A stretch of DNA of 7,430 nucleotides, taken from JBDKGH01 sp039798265 (lineage in GTDB: Bacteria; Bacteroidota; Bacteroidia; Flavobacteriales_D; Sanyastnellaceae). The notes beneath the pieces were generated by a model that was given only the letters and a program-made list of their open reading frames with translations, had not been told where the DNA came from and searched no databases. Location: contig JBDKGH010000141.1 in NCBI GenBank assembly GCA_039798265.1, positions 1 through 7,430 on the forward strand, written 5' to 3'. Position numbers and translations under genes: made by a program. Positions 1 through 5,637 of this stretch are shown here, piece by piece; positions within the stretch are counted from its first letter, which is position 1; each line of letters begins with the position of its first letter.

Positions 1-2
1 AA

Positions 3-2108
3 TTCACTTTTCTACCCGATTCTACTTTAGGAAAAACCACCGCCTTTGCCAACAAAGAGCAATCAGGAAAAGTGGAAATTCCGAAAGCCTATTCGGATGT
101 GACAAAATTGGCTTTTTATCCCAATCAAGAGCAGCTCGACATTTCTAGTATAGACAACCCGATTACATTCTTTGAAAAAGATGCCACGCTCGATGGAACC
201 CTTCATTTACGTCCAAAAGGGATGACGGGTGAAGGAGCCATGAAGTTCTCTGGAGCCACCTTAAGTTCGGGTAACTTTGAATACTTCAGACGACGAATAG
301 AAGCCGATACCAGTGCCTTCCAATTAGCGGGTGCGGAAGAAGGAATGGGCATCGCCTTTAAAACAGACAATGTCAACTCGAACGTCGATTTTGATAAGCG
401 TCAAGGTTTATTTAAGAGTAACGACGGCGAAACAAAAATTGAATTCCCTGTTAACCAGTACATCTGTTTCATGGACCAATTTACCTGGTACATGGACAAA
501 GCCGAGATGGACTTGAGTTCTTCGCGCCAAGCAGGAAGCGACTTGGTAATCGATACGGATGAGGAAAACAAAAAATCCAATTTCTTCTCCATAGCCGCTG
601 GGCAAGACTCGCTGAACTTCCTGTCGCCCAAAGCCAAATACGACTTAAAATCTAGCCGATTGAACTGTCGTAAAATTGAGTACATCGTAGTGGCCGACTC
701 GAAGATCACCCCTGACTCCGGCATGGTGGTTATTGAGAAATATGCAAATATGCAGCCGTTGAAACGCGCTCAAATTTTAAGTAACTACATCACCCAATAC
801 CATAAAATCTTCAACGCCGATTTAAAAATTGAGGGTAAGAAGAAATACTACGGTTCAGGGGATATCGCCTATGTGGATGAAAACAAAAAGGATCAGATCA
901 TCCACTTTGAAGAGATTAAAGTGGACACCTCCTTGCAGACCATTGCCTACGGTTTAATAAAACCCGAAGACAAATTCTTCCTCTCGCCTGCATTTGAATA
1001 CCACGGTAAGTTCCGAATGGCGGCCAATAGTGAGTTCTTGGCCTTTGAAGGAGGCGCTCGCATTCTTCATAATTGTGATGTAGTCGAACGCACCTTCTTT
1101 AAGTTTAACTCCGAGATCAATCCATTGGACATCTACATTCCTGTAGATACCTCTATGAGAGATATGGACATGTTCCACTTAGGAGCGGGTATCATGGTAT
1201 CCGAAACCAGCCCTATGGAAGTATATCCTGCTTTCTTATCGAAGAAAAAAGACAACGATGATTTAGGCCTCATTGAAACCACTGGCTTCTTGTACTTTGA
1301 TAAAGTAGGCCGTCGCTATTTGATCGGTTCGAAAGAAAAAATCAAACAGTCCAATTTACCTGGCAACTTGTTGGTATTGGAAACCGACAAGTGCTTTCTC
1401 AATGGCGATGGGCGCATCACCTTTAATGTCGATTACGGCATGGTAAAAATGACCAACGTGGGCGAGGTGAAATATGACATCACGAAAAACGAACTGGCCA
1501 CTAACGGGGTAATGATGTTGAATTTCCCGATGGATGAAGGAGCCATGAAGCGCATAGCCGAACAAATTGAACAATGGCCTAACCTCACGCCTGTAGATGT
1601 AACAAAAACCAAGTACGAAAAAGGGTTGATCGAATTGTTGGGCACTGAAAAATCCGATAAACTCATTTCGGAATTGAACTTGAGTGGACAATTGAAACGT
1701 GTACCTGAAGAATTGCAAAGCAGCTTCTACTTGGCTGACATCAAGTGGAGCTGGAATGCCGCTGATGAAACCTTCCAAAGCGTAGGACCGATCGGTATTG
1801 CGAGCATGGATAAAAAGCAACTCTTCCGTTATGTAAAAGGTAAAATTGAAATCGAAAAACGCAGAAGTGCAGACGTGATTCGCGTTTACCTAGAGCTTGA
1901 CGCCTCTGGTGCATGGTATTACTTTGAATACAAATTGGGCATCATGAACATCATCAGCGGTGACAAAGAATTTGTAACCATGATTACGGATGTAAAAGAT
2001 GATAAGCGCAAGTTTGAAGACAAGAATTTAAAGTTCACCTACCAAAGTGTGGTGGCGAAGAAAAAACGCGACGACTTTGTTTCTCGTTTCCCTGATCTTC
2101 GTCAATAA
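3..2108 (+). CDS. C-terminal ~700 residues of a large uncharacterised Bacteroidota protein (5' end outside window)
   Basis: The frame is open from the first complete codon (base 3) to a TAA at 2106-2108, giving 701 residues with no start in view. A GTG at 72 has no ribosome binding site and sequence of the same character runs through it, so the gene almost certainly begins upstream. I do not recognise a named domain. The protein looks rich in beta strands: short alternating hydrophobic/polar segments, many Gly/Asp turns and repeated phrases such as FDKRQGLFKS (about 390-420), YDLKSSRLNC (about 639-668) and ADSKITPDSG (about 696-725). This cadence recalls OstA/LptA-like or AsmA-like repeat proteins of the envelope, and I recall similar ~1500-residue hypothetical proteins in Bacteroidota, but this is a resemblance only. 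No C-terminal type IX secretion sorting domain or membrane anchor is visible at the end (FVSRFPDLRQ). A terminator follows directly, so it ends its transcription unit. Confidence 0.9.
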   Translation, partial: FTFLPDSTLGKTTAFANKEQSGKVEIPKAYSDVTKLAFYPNQEQLDISSIDNPITFFEKDATLDGTLHLRPKGMTGEGAMKFSGATLSSGNFEYFRRRIEADTSAFQLAGAEEGMGIAFKTDNVNSNVDFDKRQGLFKSNDGETKIEFPVNQYICFMDQFTWYMDKAEMDLSSSRQAGSDLVIDTDEENKKSNFFSIAAGQDSLNFLSPKAKYDLKSSRLNCRKIEYIVVADSKITPDSGMVVIEKYANMQPLKRAQILSNYITQYHKIFNADLKIEGKKKYYGSGDIAYVDENKKDQIIHFEEIKVDTSLQTIAYGLIKPEDKFFLSPAFEYHGKFRMAANSEFLAFEGGARILHNCDVVERTFFKFNSEINPLDIYIPVDTSMRDMDMFHLGAGIMVSETSPMEVYPAFLSKKKDNDDLGLIETTGFLYFDKVGRRYLIGSKEKIKQSNLPGNLLVLETDKCFLNGDGRITFNVDYGMVKMTNVGEVKYDITKNELATNGVMMLNFPMDEGAMKRIAEQIEQWPNLTPVDVTKTKYEKGLIELLGTEKSDKLISELNLSGQLKRVPEELQSSFYLADIKWSWNAADETFQSVGPIGIASMDKKQLFRYVKGKIEIEKRRSADVIRVYLELDASGAWYYFEYKLGIMNIISGDKEFVTMITDVKDDKRKFEDKNLKFTYQSVVAKKKRDDFVSRFPDLRQ

Positions 2109-2126
2109 TTGAACAGACCAACTTTC

Positions 2127-2170
2127 AAAAGCCCTTGTGTGACAACAAAAAGCGCACAGGGGCTTTTTCA
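2127..2170 (+). terminator. Rho-independent terminator after the large partial gene
   Basis: A 15-bp stem pairs 2127-2141 with 2153-2167 around an 11-nt A-rich loop. The base is AAAAGCCC against GGGCTTTT with a G-C core and two G-T wobbles. The right arm ends in five T, with more T shortly after. It starts 19 nt past the stop codon. Because the left arm begins with A residues it may also work weakly on the opposite strand, but no minus-strand gene lies on its right. Confidence 0.88.
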
Positions 2171-2236
2171 TTTTAAAAAAAACGTGTAACCTCTGCTCTA
2201 CTGGTGCCGTAATAGGTTCAACTTTAAACATACATT

Positions 2237-2416
2237 ATGAACCTCGCCCAACACGAAAAACTAGTTGCGTTGATGGAAACCCTCAACGCGCTTCAGCAGC
2301 GAATGCACCGAGTAAAAGATATGTTTCCGAACTATCATGCTCATCTGCTCCAACAATACAATAAATTATTGCTTGAAGCACGACAGTCGCACGTGTTGCC
2401 CCCGTGGATGATGTAA
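2237..2416 (+). CDS. Small 59-aa hypothetical protein
   Basis: An ATG at 2237 opens a 59-codon frame ending in TAA at 2414-2416. It lies between two intrinsic terminators (2127-2170 and 2443-2513), which marks it as its own short transcription unit. The product is probably cytosolic and mostly helical: residues 2-28 form an amphipathic stretch rich in Leu, Gln, Glu, Lys and Met, then a short FPNY turn (30-33), then a second helix-like segment to about residue 50, and a tail LPPWMM. There is no signal peptide, membrane segment or cysteine. Six Met in 59 residues is high. The region before the ATG is A/T-rich with no Shine-Dalgarno sequence, normal for this group. I do not recognise a family and infer no function. 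It could instead be a spurious frame, but its own terminator and the plausible amino-acid composition favour a real gene. Confidence 0.6.
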   Translation: MNLAQHEKLVALMETLNALQQRMHRVKDMFPNYHAHLLQQYNKLLLEARQSHVLPPWMM

Positions 2417-2442
2417 GACTTTTTCCTGAAAACGAAAACGAG

Positions 2443-2513
2443 AAAAGCTTCCGAACGGTCACCCGAATGAGTGGTTAAAAACTCCTTGGGTTGACTTCGG
2501 GAGCTTTTTTTTT
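2443..2513 (+). terminator. Long three-tier hairpin with a T9 tail; terminator of the 59-aa gene
   Basis: The outer stem pairs 2443-2455 (AAAAGCTTCCGAA) with 2496-2508 (TTCGGGAGCTTTT), 13 bp with one G-T. Inside it, 2458-2464 pairs with 2488-2495 (GTCA-CCC with GGGTTGAC, one bulged T). A third tier pairs GAGT 2469-2472 with ACTC 2481-2484. Nine T run from 2505 to 2513. It begins 26 nt after the TAA of the small gene. The structure is much longer than needed for termination, so the 3' end may have a second role as a structured RNA. Confidence 0.85.
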
Positions 2514-2518
2514 GCCAT

Positions 2519-2564
2519 AAAAAATGAAGTCTCCCGGATCTACAAGAGATGCGCGAGAGACTTC
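2519..2564 (-). terminator. Hairpin with T-tract on the minus strand; candidate terminator of a minus-strand transcript
   Basis: A perfect 8-bp stem pairs GAAGTCTC (2526-2533) with GAGACTTC (2557-2564). An inner 4-bp stem pairs ATCT (2538-2541) with AGAT (2547-2550) around a 5-nt loop. On the plus strand the stem is followed by CCTCATC with no T run. On the minus strand it is followed by ATTTTTT (bases 2525-2519), the layout of an intrinsic terminator. No minus-strand protein gene leads into it, so it implies either a non-coding transcript or a hairpin with another function. Confidence 0.5.
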
Positions 2565-2589
2565 CTCATCACTACTAAACTTTACCTTA

Positions 2590-2606
2590 TTTCGGCTAAG
2601 CCGAAA
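2590..2606. repeat. Perfect 17-bp inverted repeat / hairpin
   Basis: TTTCGGCT and AGCCGAAA flank a single central A (2598), so the site is a perfect palindrome around that base. As RNA it can fold to a 7-bp stem with a 3-nt loop. As DNA it could be an operator half-site pair, but it lies more than 150 bp upstream of the -7 element of the next gene. Its right half (2597-2606) is also complementary to 2714-2723. Confidence 0.6.
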
Positions 2607-2616
2607 CCACACTATT

Positions 2617-2632
2617 TGAATCTTACGATTCA
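2617..2632. repeat. 6-bp stem, 4-nt loop hairpin
   Basis: TGAATC (2617-2622) pairs with GATTCA (2627-2632) around TTAC. It sits 10 nt after the 17-bp inverted repeat and completes the series of three hairpins in this intergenic stretch. Alone it is weak; its interest is its place in the series. Confidence 0.45.
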
Positions 2633-2761
2633 GCTTATTTTCTTATGGACTCAATCAGATAACGAGAATTAAACAGGATCAAAATTGATTTGTTCGAGGC
2701 TTGATTATTTTTTTTTCGGCTTAAAAGCTATCATTTTCAAAATAAGAATCATTCAAAATCG

Positions 2762-2769
2762 TATATTTG
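2762..2769 (+). promoter_or_regulatory. -7 promoter element TATATTTG for the HYR-like gene
   Basis: TATATTTG matches the Bacteroidota -7 consensus TAnnTTTG at every fixed position and lies 18 nt before the ATG at 2788. No TTG occurs at the expected 19-bp distance (about 2740-2742 reads AAA), so the -33 part is poor or depends on an activator. The element also covers a TTG at 2767, so that codon would lie at or upstream of the transcription start and is not a usable start. Confidence 0.55.
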
Positions 2770-2787
2770 AGAACATACCCTTCAAAA

Positions 2788-3285
2788 ATGAAAAAACGAT
2801 TGATTTCTGCAGCCCTTTTAGGCTTAAGCCTTCATGGATTCGCGCAGATTCAGGTTTTACCTTATGACACCCAGGTGAAATGCGATGTAGAACAACTGAG
2901 CACCTTAGCTTATCCCAAAGCCACGAGTACCTGTGGTGAAGTAGCCACTGTTTTTAGTGATCTACTTTTCTCCGGTGGTTGTCTCGGAACCATCGAACGC
3001 AGTTATGTTTTTACAGATGCCTGCGGCAACGTGAGTAAAGCGCAAGTGTACATTAGCCTCACTGACCAAACACCACCAGTAGCCCAGAAACCAGCCGATA
3101 TAACCTGTAAGGGCAATGAGATACCCGAACCCGCTCCTATCACCGCAAGTGATAACAGCAACGAGCCTGTGGATATCGCATTTGACGTTATCCGAGAGTC
3201 GGGTGGGCTGACTAGGCAGTGGACATGCACCGACCGCTGCGGCAACCAAACGGTGGTTACCCAAAAAATCACTTTCGTTAAATAA
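2788..3285 (+). CDS. Small secreted protein with two HYR-like repeats
   Basis: A 165-aa exported protein. Residues 1-21 are a signal peptide (KKR, then a hydrophobic core, then HGFAQ). The rest is two copies of the HYR-like immunoglobulin-type repeat common in Bacteroidota surface proteins, each ending in a D-x-C-G-N motif (77-81 and 149-153), with a TPP linker (95-97) between them. Repeat 1 has the usual four cysteines (C32, C49, C65, C79). Repeat 2 keeps C107 and C151, lacks the middle two and has an extra C147. Such repeats are normally parts of very long adhesins with a type IX sorting domain; here the protein stops at ITFVK with no sorting domain, so it should be released to the periplasm or exported otherwise. 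The ATG at 2788 is chosen because it starts a standard signal peptide; an upstream TTG (2767) lies in the promoter. Its role is unknown; adhesion or binding is an inference. Confidence 0.85.
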   Translation: MKKRLISAALLGLSLHGFAQIQVLPYDTQVKCDVEQLSTLAYPKATSTCGEVATVFSDLLFSGGCLGTIERSYVFTDACGNVSKAQVYISLTDQTPPVAQKPADITCKGNEIPEPAPITASDNSNEPVDIAFDVIRESGGLTRQWTCTDRCGNQTVVTQKITFVK

Positions 3286-3318
3286 GAATACATCGTTCAA
3301 AATACTCCGAGCAAATCC

Positions 3319-3348
3319 TTGATTTTATCGGATATTCTTGTACTTTTC
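3319..3348 (+). promoter_or_regulatory. Bacteroidota-type promoter for the dioxygenase-moaA-moeA operon
   Basis: TTG at 3319-3321 is followed by exactly 19 bp and then TACTTTTC at 3341-3348, which matches TAnnTTTG at all but the last base. The element ends 24 nt before the ATG at 3373, giving a short A/T-rich leader. Later genes in the run have almost no space for another promoter, so this one probably drives all four. Confidence 0.6.
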
Positions 3349-3372
3349 GACCAATCATAAACTTATCACATC

Positions 3373-4332
3373 ATGTCATTGAGCGAAATGGGAATTCCCA
3401 GTGTTGATCTTGCGGAATTCATTCACGGCAATGCCGAACAAAAACAGAAATTTGTCAACGAGCTCGGAAATGCTTACGAAGGCATCGGCTTTGTAGCTGT
3501 GCGCAATCACTTGATTGACGCCGCTACCGTTGAAAAACTATATGCCGAAGTGCAAGCTTTTTATAACCTCCCAGAGGATGTAAAACGCAAATATGAAATT
3601 GAAGGATTGGCTGGTCAGCGTGGTTATACCTCTTTCGGTAAAGAACACGCGAAAGACAGCAATGCCGGCGACTTGAAAGAGTTTTGGCATTTTGGTCAAG
3701 AAGTGACCGATGGCGATCCCATCAAAAATGAATATCCGTCGAACGTTACCGTAACGGAAATACCGGGATTCAACGAAGTGGGATTAAAAGCCTACCGCGA
3801 TTTAGAAAACACGGGTCGATATATGCTTCGCGCTATCGCTTTGTTTCTTGGTTTAGAAGAAACCTATTTCGATAGCAAAATTCACAACGGAAACAGCATC
3901 CTCCGCCCTATTCACTACCCACCGATCACCAGCGAACCAAAAAGCGCTGTGCGTGCGGGTCAGCATGAGGATATCAACTTGATTACTCTACTCATTGGCG
4001 CTAGTGCCGAAGGATTAGAAGTGTTGAATAAACAAGGAGAATGGGTGGCTGTAACGGCATTACCTGATCACATTGTGGTGAACGTTGGCGATATGCTTCA
4101 GCGCCACACCAATGGTCGTTTGAAAAGCACTACTCACCGCGTAGTGAATCCTCCGCGCGAGAAATGGGCTAGCCCTCGTTTTTCTATTCCTTTCTTCCTT
4201 CACCCACGCAGCGACATGCGTCTCGATTGTTTGGCTTCTTGCGTACCAGCAGGTACCGAGCCGCTTTGGGCGCCTATCAGTGCGGGAGAATTTCTCGATG
4301 AGCGTTTAGCCGAAATCGGTTTGAAAAAATAA
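3373..4332 (+). CDS. 2-oxoglutarate/Fe(II)-dependent oxygenase, isopenicillin N synthase family
   Basis: A 319-aa soluble enzyme with the two parts of this family: an N-terminal DIOX_N-like region (IPSVDLAEF at 8-16, to about 120) and a C-terminal 2OG-Fe(II) oxygenase double-stranded beta-helix (about 170-280). The iron ligands are visible as H198-x-D200 (in QHED) and H255 (in STTHRVVN). The R269-x-S271 pair (RFSIPFF) is the usual 2-oxoglutarate binder. W104/F107 and NVGD (237-240) also fit. Length is typical. The substrate cannot be read from sequence; relatives oxidise small molecules and many bacterial members are uncharacterised. Its stop is 3 nt before the next ATG, so it is probably cotranscribed with the DUF7009-like gene, moaA and moeA, but no biochemical link to molybdenum cofactor is known to me. 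ATG 3388 is a possible alternative start; 3373 fits the promoter. Confidence 0.9.
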   Translation: MSLSEMGIPSVDLAEFIHGNAEQKQKFVNELGNAYEGIGFVAVRNHLIDAATVEKLYAEVQAFYNLPEDVKRKYEIEGLAGQRGYTSFGKEHAKDSNAGDLKEFWHFGQEVTDGDPIKNEYPSNVTVTEIPGFNEVGLKAYRDLENTGRYMLRAIALFLGLEETYFDSKIHNGNSILRPIHYPPITSEPKSAVRAGQHEDINLITLLIGASAEGLEVLNKQGEWVAVTALPDHIVVNVGDMLQRHTNGRLKSTTHRVVNPPREKWASPRFSIPFFLHPRSDMRLDCLASCVPAGTEPLWAPISAGEFLDERLAEIGLKK

Positions 4333-4335
4333 AGA

Positions 4336-4674
4336 ATGAAACTTCGTTTAAGCGAACAACATTTGCGCTTTCGCCTCTCAGAAAGCGAAGTAGCTCTTTT
4401 ACACCAAGGAAAAAGCCTCACCCAAGACGTGAGGTTTTCTCCTTTGGAAAGTATTGAAATCATCGTTGAGCCGTGGCAGTTAGACGTTATGCAGGCTTCC
4501 TTTTTGTACAATCAAATCAAAGTGAATATTCCTATCGCCGCCGTTGCTCCATGGGCTTCTAGCGCGCAAGAAGGTATTTACGACCTGCAGCAAGAAGGCC
4601 TCGAACAACCCTTGAAAATTAGTATCGAGAAAGACTTCCCTTGCGACCATTCTCAATCCGCCAAAGGATGTTGA
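4336..4674 (+). CDS. Small DUF7009-like protein in the molybdenum cofactor operon
   Basis: A 112-aa soluble protein of unknown function. From memory it fits the small Bacteroidota family named DUF7009. The N-terminus MKLRLSEQHLRFRLSESEV follows that family's K-x-R-x(5-6)-R-Y/F-R-L-x-x-x-E-V pattern. The middle is alternating strands (IEIIVEPWQLDVMQASFLYN). A basic/acidic segment LKISIEKDFPCDH (93-105) holds what I recall as the family's most conserved motif, E-K-D-F-x-C. Family members are often next to molybdenum cofactor genes, as here. C102 and a second cysteine at the last residue, C112, could bind metal or carry sulfur, but that is conjecture. It starts 3 nt after the dioxygenase stop, and its last 7 nt overlap the moaA start, implying translational coupling. 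Confident that it is a gene; moderately confident of the family; no function assigned. Confidence 0.85.
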   Translation: MKLRLSEQHLRFRLSESEVALLHQGKSLTQDVRFSPLESIEIIVEPWQLDVMQASFLYNQIKVNIPIAAVAPWASSAQEGIYDLQQEGLEQPLKISIEKDFPCDHSQSAKGC

Positions 4675-5636
4675 TCGATAATCACGGACGTATCATCAAC
4701 TACCTGCGCTTAGCCGTAACGGACCGCTGCAATTTGCGCTGTCAATACTGCATGCCCGAAAAAGGCCTCGATTGGGCCGCTGCGCATCATTTGCTCAGTA
4801 TCGATGAAATGATGCGATTGCTTCGCATTTGTTCTTCACTCGGCATCACGAAATTGCGATACACGGGCGGTGAACCTTTTCTTCGAAAAGACTTTCCCTT
4901 GTTGATGAAAATGGTGGCTGAAGAACATCTCTTTTCTTCCGTATCCATCACCACGAACGGTGTACTCACCGCTTCTTACCTCGATGAGATGATCGCTTGT
5001 GGCATTGAACAGATCAACTTGAGTTTGGATACCTTGGACTCTGAACGATTTGCTCAGATCACGCGGAGAGATAACTTCGATCACGTGATGAAGACCTTGG
5101 AATTGCTCGAGCAGTCTCCCATCAAAGTCAAGATCAATGCCGTGATCATGGACGGTGTGAATGATCAAGATATCGCTTCGCTGGTGCATTATACCCGCGA
5201 TCATGCCACAGATGTGCGCTTCATTGAAGAAATGCCTTTTAATGGTCACGGACACTTTCATGGCATTCGTTGGAACTGGAAAGCCATCATGGATGAAGTG
5301 AAAGAGCATTTTCCTTCTCTTGAAAAAATAAAAGATTCGCCGAACAGCACTTCGTTAAACTATACCATCGCCGGACATTTGGGCAAGGTGGGCGTTATAC
5401 CCGCTTATACGCGCTCCTTTTGTGGCACCTGCAATCGCCTGCGCATTACAGCGAAAGGAACCTTAAAAACCTGTCTTTATTCAGCGGATGGATTTTCGCT
5501 GAAAGAAGCTTTAGCTCTTCACGATGATCAAACGATCGCCCAAATTATTCGCCGTGAAGTGAGTCATAAAGCCGTTGATGGTTTAGCCGCCTCATCGCGC
5601 ACCATTTCCACGAGCATGGCTGAAATTGGAGGATAA
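4668..5636 (+). CDS. moaA: GTP 3',8-cyclase MoaA
   Basis: MoaA is a cytosolic radical SAM enzyme that cyclises GTP to 3',8-cyclo-7,8-dihydro-GTP, the first step of molybdopterin synthesis; MoaC then forms cPMP. The 322-residue product is full length. The radical SAM cluster motif C21-x3-C25-x2-C28 lies in TDRCNLRCQYC, and the SAM-binding GGEP is at 67-70. The second [4Fe-4S] site, which binds GTP, is C252-x2-C255-x13-C269, with the adjacent GTP-binding arginines in NRLRI (R257, R259). The C-terminal double glycine (321-322), needed for activity in characterised MoaA, is present. The start is the ATG at 4668, overlapping the preceding stop by 7 nt; it places the LRLAVTDRC motif at the usual distance from the N-terminus. 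A TTG at 4641 is rejected. moeA follows after 1 nt. Confidence 0.97.
   Translation: MLIDNHGRIINYLRLAVTDRCNLRCQYCMPEKGLDWAAAHHLLSIDEMMRLLRICSSLGITKLRYTGGEPFLRKDFPLLMKMVAEEHLFSSVSITTNGVLTASYLDEMIACGIEQINLSLDTLDSERFAQITRRDNFDHVMKTLELLEQSPIKVKINAVIMDGVNDQDIASLVHYTRDHATDVRFIEEMPFNGHGHFHGIRWNWKAIMDEVKEHFPSLEKIKDSPNSTSLNYTIAGHLGKVGVIPAYTRSFCGTCNRLRITAKGTLKTCLYSADGFSLKEALALHDDQTIAQIIRREVSHKAVDGLAASSRTISTSMAEIGG
5628..5632 (+). promoter_or_regulatory. GGAGG ribosome binding site of moeA inside the moaA tail
   Basis: GGAGG lies 5 nt before the ATG at 5638, the ideal distance, and fixes that ATG as the moeA start over the TTG at 5626. It stands out because the other starts in the window have no clear Shine-Dalgarno sequence. 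The same bases are part of the two final glycine codons of MoaA (GGA GGA). Confidence 0.65.
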
Positions 5637-5637
5637 T

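Larger units (their letters stand above)
2514..2761. other. Intergenic stretch with no convincing gene but several hairpins
   Basis: I find no credible coding region on either strand; the longest frames use weak starts and give low-complexity or very short peptides (for example a 15-codon minus-strand frame near 2753-2706). The stretch contains three local hairpins in its first half (2526-2564, 2590-2606 and 2617-2632), separated by pyrimidine-rich linkers. The second half (about 2640-2761) is A/T-rich with a T-tract at 2708-2716. It could encode a small RNA or hold 3' and 5' untranslated regions. I do not recognise a known RNA family. Confidence 0.55.

Noticed and set aside
1356..1820. Long minus-strand frame opposite the large partial gene
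   Set aside because: A shadow of the strong plus-strand coding frame, with no independent start signal or recognisable domain. The same holds for the frames opposite moaA (4836-5309) and moeA (5887-6129).
2590..2606. 17-bp palindrome as a repressor operator for the HYR-like gene
   Set aside because: It is over 150 bp upstream of the -7 element, and its setting among hairpins suggests RNA structure instead. No regulator gene is nearby.
2706..2753. 15-codon minus-strand frame as a leader peptide of the putative minus-strand RNA
   Set aside because: Too short and A/T-driven, with no ribosome binding site; nothing supports translation.
2767..2787. TTG at 2767 as an upstream start for the HYR-like protein
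   Set aside because: It lies inside the TATATTTG -7 element and would add seven residues in front of a standard signal peptide. The ATG at 2788 is better.
2685..2867. 60-codon plus-strand frame across the intergenic region and the start of the HYR-like gene
   Set aside because: Its composition (runs of Phe, Ile, Lys) reflects A/T-rich DNA, it crosses the promoter, and it overlaps a signal-peptide gene in another frame.
3286..3372. Terminator between the HYR-like gene and the dioxygenase
   Set aside because: Only a 4-bp ATCC/GGAT pairing without a T run is visible, so read-through into the operon cannot be excluded.
4641..4667. TTG at 4641 as the moaA start
   Set aside because: It would deepen the overlap with the preceding gene to 34 nt. 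The ATG at 4668 gives the usual MoaA N-terminal length and a short coupling overlap.
5626..5637. TTG at 5626 as the moeA start
   Set aside because: The GGAGG at 5628-5632 would lie downstream of it, whereas it is ideally placed for the ATG at 5638.
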